Source: Brachybacterium timonense
Lineage (GTDB): Bacteria; Actinomycetota; Actinomycetes; Actinomycetales; Dermabacteraceae
Length of the DNA stretch: 64,000 bases
Reading direction: 5' to 3'
Assembly: GCF_900258505.1 (NCBI RefSeq)
Contig: NZ_LT984895.1
Span: forward strand, 1,470,261-1,534,260
Below, in pieces: positions 37,882 to 47,631 of this stretch. Below the pieces are notes generated by a model that was given only the letters and a program-made list of their open reading frames with translations, was not told the origin of the DNA and made no database searches. Numbering within the stretch: position 1 is the stretch's first letter; the number at the start of each line of letters is the position of its first letter. The translations under genes and the position numbers were made by a program.

Positions 37882-39882
37882 ATGGCGCAGCACGCCATCA
37901 CCCTCGACGGATCCGCCCATTCCATCGAGCCGGGCACGACCGGAGCCGACCTGTTCCAGGGACGCACCGAAATCATTGCCCTGCGCATCGACGGAGAGCT
38001 GAAGGATCTGCACACCACTCTGACCGAAGGGCAGAGCGTCGAGGGCGTCGAGATCACCAGCGAGGATGGCCTGGCCATCCTGCGCCACTCGACCGCGCAT
38101 GTGCTCGCCCAGGCCGTCCAGAAGATCAACCCCGATGCGAAGCTCGGCATCGGCCCGCCGATCACCGACGGCTTCTACTACGACTTCGACGTCGCTGAAC
38201 CCTTCACCCCCGAGCAGCTCAAAGCGCTCGAGAAGGAAATGGCACGCATCGTGAAGTCCGGGCAGCGATTCATGCGTCGCGAGATCAGTGACGACGACGC
38301 ACGTGCCGAGGAAGCCTCCGAGCCGTACAAGCTGGAGCTGATCGGCCTGAAGTCCACCGCTGACGAGGCTGCCGAGGGCGCCAGCGTTGAGGTCGGTGAC
38401 GGCGGCCTGACCATGTACGACAACGTGGACCGACGCGGTGAGACCGTGTGGACGGACCTCTGCCGCGGCCCCCACCTGCCCAACACCAAGCTGATCGGCA
38501 ACGGCTTCGCTCTGACCCGCTCGGCGGCCGCCTACTGGCGCGGCAGCGAGAAGAATCCGATGCTGCAGCGCATCTATGGCACCGCCTGGGCCTCGAAGGA
38601 GGACCTGAAGGCCTACCAGGAGAGGATCGCCGAGGCCGAGCGCCGCGACCATCGCCGTCTGGGCAGCGAGCTGGACCTGTTCTCCTTCCCTGACGAGATC
38701 GGCTCCGGCCTGGCAGTTTTCCACCCCAAGGGCGCGATGATCCGCATGGAGATGGAGAACTATTCGCGGCAGCGCCACGTCGAATCGGGCTACTCCTTCG
38801 TGAACACGCCCCACATCACGAAGGGGCAGCTGTTCGAGACCTCCGGCCACCTGGACTGGTACCGCGAGGGCATGTACCCACCCATGCACATGGACGAAGA
38901 ACGCGACGCCGAGGGCACCGTCACCAAGCAGGGCCAGGACTACTACCTCAAGCCCATGAACTGCCCGATGCACAACCTGATCTTCCGCTCGCGCGGCCGC
39001 TCCTACCGTGAGCTGCCGCTGCGGCTGTTCGAGTTCGGCACCGTGTACCGCAATGAGAAGTCCGGTGTGGTCCACGGGCTGACCCGCGCGCGCGGTTTCA
39101 CCCAGGACGACGCGCACATCTATTGCACCCGCGAGCAGATGCGCGACGAGCTCACCACGCTGCTCACCTTCGTGCTGGACCTGCTGAAGGACTACGGCCT
39201 GGATGACTTCTACCTGGAGCTGTCCACCAAGAACCCCGAGAAGTTCGTGGGCGATGACGGCACCTGGGAGGAAGCGACTCGCACCCTGGAGGAGGTCGCC
39301 ACCGCCTCCGGTCTCGAACTCGTCCCGGACCCGGGCGGCGCCGCCTTCTACGGCCCGAAGATCTCGGTCCAGGCCAAGGACGCCATCGGCCGCACCTGGC
39401 AGATGTCCACCATCCAGCTGGACTTCAACCTGCCTGAGCGCTTCGACCTGGAGTACACCGCGTCCGACGGCTCCCGCCAGCGCCCAGTGATGATCCATCG
39501 CGCGCTGTTCGGGTCCATCGAGCGTTTCTTCGGCGTGCTCGTGGAGCATTACGCCGGTGCCTTCCCGGTGTGGCTCGCCCCGGTGCAGGTCGTCGGCATC
39601 CCGGTGGCAGCCGACTTCGTGCCCTACCTCGAGGAGGTTGCCGCGAAGCTGCGTGCCCGCGGCGTGCGTGTGGAGGTGGACGCCTCCGACGACCGGATGC
39701 AGAAGAAGATCCGTACCCACACGAAGGAGAAGGTGCCGTTCCTGCTGATCGCCGGTGGTGAAGACCGGGACAAGGGCGCTGTGTCCTTCCGTATGCGCGA
39801 TGGCTCTCAGGACAATGGCATTCCTGTGGACGAGGCCGTTGAGCGGATCGTTGCCGCCATCCGCGACAAGGCACAGGTATGA
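37882..39882 (+). CDS. thrS: Threonyl-tRNA synthetase
   Basis: 666 residues. TGS domain (~1-65), the editing/second additional domain with [11 protein letters not shown] and its HxxxH site, then the class II core: motif 2 region [20 protein letters not shown] (zinc Cys in CPMH), [37 protein letters not shown] and motif 3 [18 protein letters not shown]. The anticodon-binding domain is ~560-660. ATG 37882 has AAGGAG 7 nt upstream. The HIT gene overlaps its stop (ATGA), as in many actinobacteria. Confidence 0.98.
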   Translation: MAQHAITLDGSAHSIEPGTTGADLFQGRTEIIALRIDGELKDLHTTLTEGQSVEGVEITSEDGLAILRHSTAHVLAQAVQKINPDAKLGIGPPITDGFYYDFDVAEPFTPEQLKALEKEMARIVKSGQRFMRREISDDDARAEEASEPYKLELIGLKSTADEAAEGASVEVGDGGLTMYDNVDRRGETVWTDLCRGPHLPNTKLIGNGFALTRSAAAYWRGSEKNPMLQRIYGTAWASKEDLKAYQERIAEAERRDHRRLGSELDLFSFPDEIGSGLAVFHPKGAMIRMEMENYSRQRHVESGYSFVNTPHITKGQLFETSGHLDWYREGMYPPMHMDEERDAEGTVTKQGQDYYLKPMNCPMHNLIFRSRGRSYRELPLRLFEFGTVYRNEKSGVVHGLTRARGFTQDDAHIYCTREQMRDELTTLLTFVLDLLKDYGLDDFYLELSTKNPEKFVGDDGTWEEATRTLEEVATASGLELVPDPGGAAFYGPKISVQAKDAIGRTWQMSTIQLDFNLPERFDLEYTASDGSRQRPVMIHRALFGSIERFFGVLVEHYAGAFPVWLAPVQVVGIPVAADFVPYLEEVAAKLRARGVRVEVDASDDRMQKKIRTHTKEKVPFLLIAGGEDRDKGAVSFRMRDGSQDNGIPVDEAVERIVAAIRDKAQV

Positions 39883-40442
39883 GCACCGACGGGCAGCAGG
39901 AGCCGGCGACCGAGGACGCGGGGCGGTTCGTCGGCGTCCCCGACGACACACAGCGTCTGTGGACACCGCATCGTGTGGCGTATATCGGCGGGCAGGACAA
40001 GCCAGCTGACCCGTCGGACCCGCGGCAGTGCCCGTTCTGCGCCGCACCGGATCGTAGCGACGAGGACGCTCTGATCGTGCATCGCGGTGAGGTCGCCTAC
40101 GTGATCCTCAACCTGTATCCGTACAACGCCGGACACCTGCTGGTGTGCCCGTACCGTCACGTGGCGGATTACACCGACCTCACCGAGGACGAGGTGCACG
40201 AGGTCGCCGAGCTCACCCGCACCGCAATGACGGTGATCCGCGAGGTCTCCCACCCCGCTGGTTTCAACCTGGGCATGAACCAGGGTGACGTGGCCGGGGC
40301 CGGGATCGGCGCACATCTGCACCAGCATGTGGTCCCGCGCTGGCTCGGTGACGCAAACTTCTTGCCTATCATCGCGCGCACCAAGGCGGTACCTTTCCTG
40401 CTCGCCGACACCCGGCAGACGTACGCCGACGCGTGGCCGTGA
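39879..40442 (+). CDS. HIT-family AP4A phosphorylase-like protein
   Basis: 187 residues. HIT motif [10 protein letters not shown] (His146, 148, 150) and an upstream CPFC pair (51/54). This is the form that follows thrS in actinobacteria (Rv2613c type), a diadenosine polyphosphate phosphorylase that may clear AP4A made by aminoacyl-tRNA synthetases. ATGA overlap with thrS fits that idea. Exact substrate inferred from the family. Confidence 0.88.
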   Translation: MSTDGQQEPATEDAGRFVGVPDDTQRLWTPHRVAYIGGQDKPADPSDPRQCPFCAAPDRSDEDALIVHRGEVAYVILNLYPYNAGHLLVCPYRHVADYTDLTEDEVHEVAELTRTAMTVIREVSHPAGFNLGMNQGDVAGAGIGAHLHQHVVPRWLGDANFLPIIARTKAVPFLLADTRQTYADAWP

Positions 40443-40623
40443 ACAGGCCGGCGGTGCACGTGACCGGGCGCGGGCGCGCGACAGCGTCAGCGGCGTCGGC
40501 TCCGTCCACGATGGGCCGGGGCAGTACCCGGTGCGCACCGCTGAGGGACACTGCCTGGGCTACGATGATCGCGGCCGCCCACACAGTGCGCGAGCGTAGG
40601 GGAGAAGGGGGAAGCACGGCCGC

Positions 40624-41943
40624 ATGAGCACCACCAGCGCCCCATCGCGCCCGCAGCGCCCGGCGCCTCACGCCGCAGACGCCGGGTACGGCTACGACGT
40701 TGAACGCGTGGATCCGCAGCGCCCGAATCAGCTCGGGCCGAGCCGTTCCACGGGTACGGGTAAACGGTCGCTTGTGCGCCTGATCCTGCGGTGGGGCGGT
40801 CTGCTCGCCTCCGCTCTCCTTGCCCTCGTGGGCATCGCCATGCTGATCTGGTTCGTATTTCGGCCGATGGGCCTGGGTACATCGTTGGTGGCGTTCACCG
40901 CGGCGCTCGTGCCGGTAGCGATCGTGTTCATCGCGGTGTGGTGGGTCGATCGCTACACCCCGCAACCAGTGGGCTCCCTGGTGTATGCCTTCGTGTGGGG
41001 AGCGGTCGGTTCGGTGCTGCTGACCCTGGTGGTGGGGCCGTGGTTCACCGCATGGATCTCGCCGGAGAAGCCAGCGGAAGCCACCGCGCAGTTCCTCGGT
41101 GCCGCGATCCAAGCGCCTGTGGTGGAGGAGTCCTTCAAATCCCTCGGCCTGCTTCTTCTCGTGCTCGTGGCACTGATCCCCGGGCGCAGCCGACTCATCG
41201 CCGGTCCGATTGACGGTGTGGTGTACGCGGCGCTCATGGCAGGTGGCTTCGCCTTCACAGAGAACATCCTGTATTTCGGCAACTCCTTCCAGGCAGCGCA
41301 GACCGCCGGAGAAGTCGGCGTGTTCTGGCAGACCTTCCTTCTGCGTGGTCTGCTCTCGCCCTTCGCCCATGTCTCCTTCACCGCACTGTGCGGTCTCGGG
41401 CTGGGCATAGCGGCGGAGCGGCGCTCCTTCATGCTCCACTGGGGCCTTGGTCTGGGTGGCCTTGCCGCGGGCATGCTCCTGCATGCCCTGTGGAACGGCT
41501 CCACATTCTTCATCGAGGTCGATCCCGCGAACCCGCTCCAGGGGTTCCTCACCTACTACGTGACCGTGCAGGTGCCGATCTTCCTGCTGCTCGCGGCGAT
41601 CGTGGCGTTCCTCCGACTGCGCGAACGCTCCATTCTGCGCCGTCAGCTATCCGACTATGGGCGCGCCGGATGGTTCTCTCCTCACGAGGTGACCGTGCTG
41701 CTGTCACTGCGTACACGCCACCGTGCCGAGCGCTGGGCTGGCCGTCACGGCGCGATCGCCCGCATGGCGATGCGCGATTTCATCTCCCAGTCGATCAAGC
41801 TGGCGATGGAGCGCCACAGCGCCATCCATGCGCGACGCACCGAGGCGAGCCGACGCCGCGAGCGGGAGCTGCTTGAGAAGATCACCGCTGATCGCCGTCT
41901 GATTGGTGCGCTCACTCGTCCGGTGGTGCGCACGGGCACCTGA
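40624..41943 (+). CDS. PrsW-family intramembrane protease
   Basis: 439 residues. A polar N-terminus (~1-45) precedes eight or so membrane segments carrying the PrsW signatures: APVVEESFKSLGL (the EE motif), GGFAFTENILYFG and the His-containing FAHVSFTALCGLGLG and LLHALWNGSTFF. PrsW proteases cut anti-sigma factors; the substrate here is unknown. The basic C-terminal tail (~340-439) is cytoplasmic. A -10-like TACGAT (40561-40566) and a purine-rich GGAGAAGGGGGAAG stretch (40602-40615) lie before the ATG. Confidence 0.9.
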   Translation: MSTTSAPSRPQRPAPHAADAGYGYDVERVDPQRPNQLGPSRSTGTGKRSLVRLILRWGGLLASALLALVGIAMLIWFVFRPMGLGTSLVAFTAALVPVAIVFIAVWWVDRYTPQPVGSLVYAFVWGAVGSVLLTLVVGPWFTAWISPEKPAEATAQFLGAAIQAPVVEESFKSLGLLLLVLVALIPGRSRLIAGPIDGVVYAALMAGGFAFTENILYFGNSFQAAQTAGEVGVFWQTFLLRGLLSPFAHVSFTALCGLGLGIAAERRSFMLHWGLGLGGLAAGMLLHALWNGSTFFIEVDPANPLQGFLTYYVTVQVPIFLLLAAIVAFLRLRERSILRRQLSDYGRAGWFSPHEVTVLLSLRTRHRAERWAGRHGAIARMAMRDFISQSIKLAMERHSAIHARRTEASRRRERELLEKITADRRLIGALTRPVVRTGT

Positions 41944-41954
41944 GCGGGCACCCG

Positions 41955-42044
41955 TACAATGGACCGGCGCTGCCGATCACCTCGGCGCTGCCATCTGCAT
42001 TGCCATCTGAGTCGACATCGCCAGCTGACATGGCGCTGTCGACT
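41955..42044 (+). promoter_or_regulatory. yebC promoter and long leader hairpin
   Basis: -10 TACAAT at 41955-41960, close to consensus. About 45 nt into the leader, AGTCGACA-T-CGCCA (42010-42023) pairs with TGGCG-C-TGTCGACT (42031-42044): 13 paired bases with one internal T/C mismatch and a 7-nt loop, 8 nt before the ribosome binding site GGAGGAAG (42053-42060). The preceding bases have a 12-nt near-repeat (GCTGCCATCTGC, ATTGCCATCTGA). There is no T run, so control of translation or mRNA stability is more likely than termination. Confidence 0.65.
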
Positions 42045-42063
42045 GCGAGCGGGAGGAAGAACC

Positions 42064-42822
42064 ATGGCCGGGCATTCCAAGTGGGCGACCACGAAGCACA
42101 AGAAGGCTGCCATCGATGCCAAGCGCGGCAAGCTGTTCGCCAAGCTGATCAAGAACATCGAGGTCGCTGCACGCACCGGTGGCCCCGACCCGGCGGGGAA
42201 CCCGACGCTCTTCGACGCGATCCAGAAGGCCAAGAAGTCCTCGGTCCCCAATGACAACATCGACCGCGCCGTCAAGCGCGGCGGTGGCCTCGACGGCGGC
42301 GGGGTCAACTACGAGACCCTCATGTACGAGGGGTATGCCCCCGGCGGTGTGGCCGTGCTTGTCGAGTGCCTCACGGACAACAAGAACCGTGCCGTCTCCG
42401 ATGTACGCCTGGCCTTCAACCGCAATGGCGGCAACATGGCGGATTCCGGTTCCGTCTCCTACATGTTCGAGCGCAAGGGCGTGGTGACCCTCCCCAAGGG
42501 CGAGCACACAGAGGACGAACTCCTCGAGGTCGTGCTCGATGCCGGTGCCGACGAGATCCTCGACGAGGGAGAGACCTTCGACATCCTCTGCGCTGCCACA
42601 GATGTGGTGGCGGTGCGCACCGCTCTGCAGGAGGCGGGCATCGACTACGACAGCGCCGAGGCACAGTTCGTGCCGAACATCCGCACCCAGGTCGACCTCG
42701 ACGGCGCCCAGAAGGTGCTGCGCCTGATCGATGCGCTCGAGGACAGTGACGACGTCCAGAATGTGTTCTCGAACCTCGACATCCCGGACGACGTCGCCGC
42801 CCAGCTGAACGACGCTGAGTGA
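42064..42822 (+). CDS. yebC: YebC/PmpR-family protein
   Basis: 252 residues, the normal length. Starts [20 protein letters not shown], the family signature; an internal [19 protein letters not shown] and [14 protein letters not shown] also match. YebC was first described as a DNA-binding regulator; a close group is now known to help ribosomes translate proline-rich stretches. ATG 42064 with GGAGGAAG a few bases upstream. Its place before ruvCAB is typical and reflects genome order more than function. Confidence 0.97.
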   Translation: MAGHSKWATTKHKKAAIDAKRGKLFAKLIKNIEVAARTGGPDPAGNPTLFDAIQKAKKSSVPNDNIDRAVKRGGGLDGGGVNYETLMYEGYAPGGVAVLVECLTDNKNRAVSDVRLAFNRNGGNMADSGSVSYMFERKGVVTLPKGEHTEDELLEVVLDAGADEILDEGETFDILCAATDVVAVRTALQEAGIDYDSAEAQFVPNIRTQVDLDGAQKVLRLIDALEDSDDVQNVFSNLDIPDDVAAQLNDAE

Positions 42823-42900
42823 TTGCGGTGGCTCCTGACTCGTCGATGAGTCCAGGTGGCTGCCGCATCCACGCGCGCCTGGACACCAGGTGATGCACCG

Positions 42901-43491
42901 ATGAGTCTGCGGGTGATGGGTGTTGACCCCGGCCTGACGCGCTGCGGCTACGGCGTGATCGACGCCGCCGGAGCGCGCAGTGCACGACTCGTCGACGTTG
43001 GCGTGATCCGCTCCGATTCTGAGGAGACGATCGACCGTCGGCTGCTGGCGATCGCGGACGGTCTGCGCGAGAAGATCGACGCGCATGCGCCGGATATCGT
43101 CGCCGTGGAGCGCGTGTTCAGCCAATCCAACACCCCGACGGTGATCGCCACCGCCCAGGTGTCCGGTATCGCGATCCTGCTCGCTGCAGAGCGCGGCATC
43201 GACGTCCAGATGCACACGCCCTCGGAAGTGAAGTCCGCCGTGACGGGCAGCGGACGCGCGGACAAGAAGCAGATCCAGCGGGTGCTCGTGCGCCTGCTGG
43301 ATCTGCCCGCGCCGCCGCAGCCCGCCGATGCCGCCGACGCCGTCGCGATCGCACTCACCCAGCTGTGGCGCGGCCGCGGACCGGTACGCCTGGACTCGAC
43401 CGGTGGAGCTCGCACGAGCGCCCAGGCTGTCTGGGCGGAAGCGGAACGACGTACACGACGCGCCCGGGAGCGCTCCACCTCCCGCTTCTGA
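42901..43491 (+). CDS. ruvC: Holliday junction resolvase RuvC
   Basis: 196 residues. Catalytic acids are visible: VMGVDPGLTRCGYG (Asp near residue 9), VAVERVFSQSNTP (Glu) and PADAADAVAIAL (Asp pair). ATG 42901 is chosen; upstream in-frame codons exist but add a non-family N-terminus. It cleaves four-way junctions left by RuvAB branch migration. yebC ends 78 nt upstream. Confidence 0.97.
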   Translation: MSLRVMGVDPGLTRCGYGVIDAAGARSARLVDVGVIRSDSEETIDRRLLAIADGLREKIDAHAPDIVAVERVFSQSNTPTVIATAQVSGIAILLAAERGIDVQMHTPSEVKSAVTGSGRADKKQIQRVLVRLLDLPAPPQPADAADAVAIALTQLWRGRGPVRLDSTGGARTSAQAVWAEAERRTRRARERSTSRF

Positions 43492-43517
43492 TCGAACATC
43501 CGTTCTACAGTGTTGCC

Positions 43518-44123
43518 GTGATCTCCACTCTGACCGGCCGCGTGACCCATATCGGCCTCGACCAGCTTGTGCTCGACGTGCATGGTGTCGGTTTCTGTGT
43601 GCGCACGACGCCCGAGGCGCTGGCCTCCACCCGGCACGGCGGTGAGCTCACGCTGCACACCGAGCTCGTGGTGCGCGAGGACGCCATGACCTTGTACGGC
43701 TTCCCGGAACGGGAGGAAGCTGACATTTTCCGCCTTGTGCAGTCGGTCTCCGGCATCGGGCCACGCATCGCTCTTGCTGTTCTGACCGTGTTGGAGCCGG
43801 AGGAGCTGCGCCGTGCGGTCGCCGAGCAGGATGCGAAAGCCATCGCCCGCACTCCCGGGATCGGCCCGAAGGTCGCCTCCCGCATGATCCTCGAGCTCGG
43901 CGGGAAACTGGCCCCGCCCACCGCCTCGGCAGCACCTGCTGCCCCCGCCCCGGCGGCGACGTCTGGGGTGAACGACGACGTTGTCGAGGCGCTCATCTCG
44001 CTGGGCTGGCCGGACAAGGCTGCCCGCAACGCTGTGGATGCTGTGCATGAGGAGATCCCGGAGGCAGAGGATGCCGGTGTGCTGCTGAGGGCGAGTCTGC
44101 GCCGGCTGGGGAGCAGCCGATGA
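43518..44123 (+). CDS. ruvA: Holliday junction branch migration protein RuvA
   Basis: 201 residues. Starts [20 protein letters not shown] (OB-fold domain), then two helix-hairpin-helix regions: [19 protein letters not shown] and [19 protein letters not shown]. Domain III (~150-200) binds RuvB. GTG 43518 is 6 nt after TACAGT (43506-43511) and there is no ribosome binding site, so ruvAB appear to have a leaderless promoter of their own, 15 nt after the ruvC stop. Confidence 0.97.
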   Translation: MISTLTGRVTHIGLDQLVLDVHGVGFCVRTTPEALASTRHGGELTLHTELVVREDAMTLYGFPEREEADIFRLVQSVSGIGPRIALAVLTVLEPEELRRAVAEQDAKAIARTPGIGPKVASRMILELGGKLAPPTASAAPAAPAPAATSGVNDDVVEALISLGWPDKAARNAVDAVHEEIPEAEDAGVLLRASLRRLGSSR

Positions 44124-45217
44124 GCGCTGTGACCGGCTCCGACGGGGAGCGCCAGGAGACCGACCACGATCGGGAACCGATGGGGGATACAGGACTGGTG
44201 CGCCCGGACTCCGGTGCTGCCGAACGGGCCGCGGAGGCAGCGCTGCGTCCACGCCATCTCGAGGAGTTCGTCGGCCAGCACGTTGTGCGTGACCAGCTCT
44301 CCCTGGTGCTCCAGGCGGCCCTCGCGCGGGGTCGTGCCCCGGAGCATGTGCTGCTGTCGGGCCCGCCGGGGCTCGGAAAGACCACACTGGCCATGATCAT
44401 TGCGGCCGAACTCGGAGCGCCGCTGCGCATCACCTCGGGCCCGGCGATCCAGCACGCCGGTGACCTCGCCGCGATCTTGTCCTCGCTCGATGAGGGCGAG
44501 GTGCTGTTCCTCGACGAGATCCATCGTCTGGCCCGACCGGCTGAGGAAATGCTCTACATCGCGATGGAGGACTTCCGCGTCGATGTCGTGGTGGGCAAGG
44601 GCGTGGGCGCCACCTCGATCCCGCTCGAGCTTCCGCCGTTCACCGTGGTCGGCGCGACGACGCGGGCTGGTCTTCTGCCGGCGCCGCTGCGTGACCGCTT
44701 CGGGTTCGTCGCCCACCTGGACTACTACCGTCCTGAGGAACTCGAGCAGGTGGTCACCCGCTCCGCGGAACGCCTTGGGATCGACATCGACACCGACGCA
44801 GCCGCTGAGATCGCCTCGCGTTCCCGGGGGACCCCGCGCATCGCCAATCGGTTGCTGCGCCGCGTGCGCGACTGGGCGCAGGTGCGCGGCAGCGGCACAC
44901 TCGACCTCGAGGCGGCGCAGGCCGCACTGACCGTGTATGAAGTCGACCAGAGCGGCCTGGACAGGCTTGACCGCTCGGTGCTCTCTGCGCTGTGCACCCG
45001 CTTCAACGGGGGACCGGTGGGGCTGTCCACCCTCGCGGTCGCCGTCGGTGAGGAGACCGAGACCGTGGAGACCATGGTCGAGCCGTATCTTGTGCGCGAA
45101 GGTTTCCTCGTCCGCACGCCGCGGGGTCGTCTCGCCGCCCGCGCCGCATGGGAGCATCTTGGCCTGCCTGTTCCTGATGCGCCCGACGGACCGTCCCTGC
45201 CACTGGGACGGTTCTGA
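44120..45217 (+). CDS. ruvB: Holliday junction ATP-dependent helicase RuvB
   Basis: 365 residues. Walker [16 protein letters not shown], Walker [19 protein letters not shown], sensor [21 protein letters not shown] with the arginine finger, and the C-terminal winged-helix domain with RNGG-like segment [21 protein letters not shown] overlap with ruvA. Hexameric motor that drives branch migration with RuvA. Confidence 0.98.
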   Translation: MSAVTGSDGERQETDHDREPMGDTGLVRPDSGAAERAAEAALRPRHLEEFVGQHVVRDQLSLVLQAALARGRAPEHVLLSGPPGLGKTTLAMIIAAELGAPLRITSGPAIQHAGDLAAILSSLDEGEVLFLDEIHRLARPAEEMLYIAMEDFRVDVVVGKGVGATSIPLELPPFTVVGATTRAGLLPAPLRDRFGFVAHLDYYRPEELEQVVTRSAERLGIDIDTDAAAEIASRSRGTPRIANRLLRRVRDWAQVRGSGTLDLEAAQAALTVYEVDQSGLDRLDRSVLSALCTRFNGGPVGLSTLAVAVGEETETVETMVEPYLVREGFLVRTPRGRLAARAAWEHLGLPVPDAPDGPSLPLGRF

Positions 45218-45321
45218 TCCGCCGCTCGCGGGATGCTCTCGAACCCCGGACCGTTTCATGGCGAATGAAAGGCTCGGACCGTCACTGTCGGCAGGCTCCC
45301 GGGCACGCACGATAGGGCGGG

Positions 45322-45359
45322 TACAGTAGGACGGTCACAGGCGCGCTTCCGGGCGCGCC
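45322..45359 (+). promoter_or_regulatory. yajC promoter and leader hairpin
   Basis: -10-like TACAGT at 45322-45327, then a leader stem GGCGCGC (45340-45346) / GCGCGCC (45353-45359) with a 6-nt loop. GAAAGG precedes the GTG start. No T run after the hairpin. Confidence 0.5.
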
Positions 45360-45382
45360 CTCCTCACGTCGAAAGGGCTTTC

Positions 45383-45772
45383 GTGGATCCCCTCCTCATG
45401 CTCCTCGTGATCTTTGCGGTGATGATGCTGCCGATGCTGCTGATGGGCAATCGCCAGCGCAAGATGATGCGTGAGCAGCAGGAGCGGCTCAGCCAGCTCG
45501 AGATCGGGGACGAAGTGCGCACCCACTCGGGGTTCTACGGGCTGATCGTCGATCAGTACGACGATGTGGTGATCCTCGAGACAGAGGACGGCTCGCAGAT
45601 GAAGTGGGCTCGCAACGCTATTTCTCAGAAGGTCGAGGAGCCTGCCGCAGCCGATGCGTCCGATGATCTCGACGCCGACGACACGGGCGGTGACGCTGGC
45701 GCGTCCCACGAGCCCAGTGGAACCGACAGAGACGTGCCCGGCGTGACCGGCTCCGCCGATCGCGATCGCTGA
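45383..45772 (+). CDS. yajC: Preprotein translocase subunit YajC
   Basis: 129 residues. One N-terminal membrane segment (DPLLMLLVIFAVMMLPMLLM), then the YajC core REQQERLSQLEIGDEVRTHSGFYGLIV with IGDEVRTHSG typical of the family, and a long acidic tail (~85-129) rich in Asp and Ala. GTG start at 45383 with GAAAGGG upstream. Belongs with secD and secF to the accessory complex of Sec protein export. Confidence 0.94.
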   Translation: MDPLLMLLVIFAVMMLPMLLMGNRQRKMMREQQERLSQLEIGDEVRTHSGFYGLIVDQYDDVVILETEDGSQMKWARNAISQKVEEPAAADASDDLDADDTGGDAGASHEPSGTDRDVPGVTGSADRDR

Positions 45773-45810
45773 TCACCGCTTCGTCCTCACCCGTCAAGGA
45801 AGCTCGCCTT

Positions 45811-47631
45811 ATGCCCGTACGTCGTGTCTTGCTCGGTGCACTGGCGGCCATGATCATCCTGCTCGGCAGTGTGATCGGGCTCGGTGTTGCGCGCGGGGGT
45901 TGGCAGCCGGCCCCGAAGCTCGCCCTCGATCTCGAGGGCGGAACCCAGGTGATCCTCACAGCCTCTTCACGCGACGGCAGGCCCGTCGATACGCAGACGA
46001 TGGAGCAGGCGCGCCAGATCATGGCGCAGCGCATCAACGCCATGGGTGTTGCGGAGACCGAGATCACCGTGCAGGGTGGCACGAACATCGTGGTCGAGGT
46101 GCCGGGTGCGATGGACCAGGCCACCTCCAATGCCCTGCGGCAGACGGCCGCCATGTCCTTCCGTCCCGTGATCGGGGTCATGCCGCCGGAGGCGACGGCC
46201 TCGGATGCCGGCGGTGCCTCCGATGCAGGGGGCGCGTCTGACGCAGGCGGCGCCAACGGGAAGGATGAGACCTCCGCACCTCCGGCAGACCCGTCGAAAG
46301 AGCAGTTCCGCGGGCCACTGACGTCGAAAGGCGATGAGGGCGAGCAGTCTCAGGCCGACGACTCTGAGCCGTGGTCCCAGTCCTGGGCCACACCTGATGT
46401 GCTCAGCGAGCTGTTCTCTGCTGACTGCACGAATCCCGCTGCCCAGCGTGAGGCCGCTCAGAGCGCCCCCGCGGACAAACCGCTTGTGGTGTGCGACCCC
46501 TCCGGCACCATGAAGTACCTTCTCGGGCCCGAGGTTGTGCCGGGATCGGCGATCAAGGAATCCACCGTCGGCTCCGACACCACCCCGACCGGTCAGCCCA
46601 CCGGCTTCTACGTGGTCAACATGGGTTTCAAGCCGGAGGCCGCGCAGGACTTCTCCGGCATGACCAAGGCGTTGTTCGACCAGCAGGGGGCCACCGACCA
46701 GTTCGCGATCGTGCTCGATGGCGTCGTGATCTCCGCCCCGCGCGTGGAAGCGCCCTCCCCGGACGGCGAAGCCTCCATCTCCGGAAACTTCACGCATGAG
46801 CAGGCGAAACTGCTCTCCGACCAGTTGCGCTTCGGCGCTCTGCCACTGGAGTTCACTGTCTCCAGTGAGCAGCAGATCTCCGCCACACTCGGCTCGGATC
46901 AGCTGGAGAAGGGCCTCATCGCCGGCCTCATCGGGCTGGTGCTCGTGGTCGCATACGCGTTCTTCCAGTACCGAGTGCTGTCCATCGTGACGACCTCAAG
47001 CCTGGTGGTGATGGGCCTGCTCGCGTACGGCACCATGACGGTGCTCTCGAACATCCCGGAGATCGGGTACCGCCTCTCGCTCGCTGGCGTCGTGGGCCTC
47101 ATCGTGTCGATCGCCTTCACCGCAGACTCGTTCATTGTGTACTTCGAACGCGTGCGTGATGAGATCCGCGATGGCCGCGGCATCGTCGCCGCAGTGGACC
47201 ACGGATGGCGCCGTGCCAAACAGACCATCCTTGCCTCCGATGCGGTGAACATCATCGCGGCCGTGGTGCTGTACCTGCTGTCCACCGGCGGCGTGCGCGG
47301 CTTCGCGTTCACGCTGGGCCTGGCCACGGTGCTGGACCTTTTGGTCGTGTTCCTGTTCACCCATCCGATGCTGCAGTCCCTGGTGCGTACACGGTTCTTC
47401 GGCAAGGGGCACCCGTGGAGCGGCCTTGACCCAGCGGCACTCGGACGGAACGTCCCCGCCTATGCGGGGCGTGGCCGCGTGCGGTCGGTCGCTGAGCGCG
47501 GTCGACGCCGCGGCAGGGATGAGGAGCCGACGCGGGAGACGCTCGCTGAGCGTAAAGCGCGCCTGGCGCGTGAGGAAGCGCACGAGGCAGAGTCGAGCAC
47601 GCCGAGTGGCGAGGGGGAGGAAACCCGATGA
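45811..47631 (+). CDS. secD: Protein translocase subunit SecD
   Basis: 606 residues. First membrane segment ~5-25; the large periplasm-type domain begins KLALDLEGGTQVILTA (D1 motif) and holds NIVVEVPGAM. A low-complexity insert with a tandem SDAGGA repeat sits at ~131-148. Five more membrane segments follow (~365-535), with GLIVSIAFTADSFIVYFERVRDEIRDG (D5/D6 signature). The C-terminal ~70 residues are basic then acidic. secF follows with an ATGA overlap. Confidence 0.97.
   Translation: MPVRRVLLGALAAMIILLGSVIGLGVARGGWQPAPKLALDLEGGTQVILTASSRDGRPVDTQTMEQARQIMAQRINAMGVAETEITVQGGTNIVVEVPGAMDQATSNALRQTAAMSFRPVIGVMPPEATASDAGGASDAGGASDAGGANGKDETSAPPADPSKEQFRGPLTSKGDEGEQSQADDSEPWSQSWATPDVLSELFSADCTNPAAQREAAQSAPADKPLVVCDPSGTMKYLLGPEVVPGSAIKESTVGSDTTPTGQPTGFYVVNMGFKPEAAQDFSGMTKALFDQQGATDQFAIVLDGVVISAPRVEAPSPDGEASISGNFTHEQAKLLSDQLRFGALPLEFTVSSEQQISATLGSDQLEKGLIAGLIGLVLVVAYAFFQYRVLSIVTTSSLVVMGLLAYGTMTVLSNIPEIGYRLSLAGVVGLIVSIAFTADSFIVYFERVRDEIRDGRGIVAAVDHGWRRAKQTILASDAVNIIAAVVLYLLSTGGVRGFAFTLGLATVLDLLVVFLFTHPMLQSLVRTRFFGKGHPWSGLDPAALGRNVPAYAGRGRVRSVAERGRRRGRDEEPTRETLAERKARLAREEAHEAESSTPSGEGEETR
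46201..46254 (+). repeat. Three tandem 18-nt repeats inside secD
   Basis: Three 18-nt units (46201-46218, 46219-46236, 46237-46254) encode SDAGGA three times in the external-domain insert. Third-position differences show the copies are not brand new. Confidence 0.9.

Noticed and set aside
37693-40047. 784-codon open frame opposite thrS
   Set aside because: Shadow of threonyl-tRNA synthetase; composition is that of reverse-strand codons and it runs across the thrS promoter and the end of the Lrp gene.
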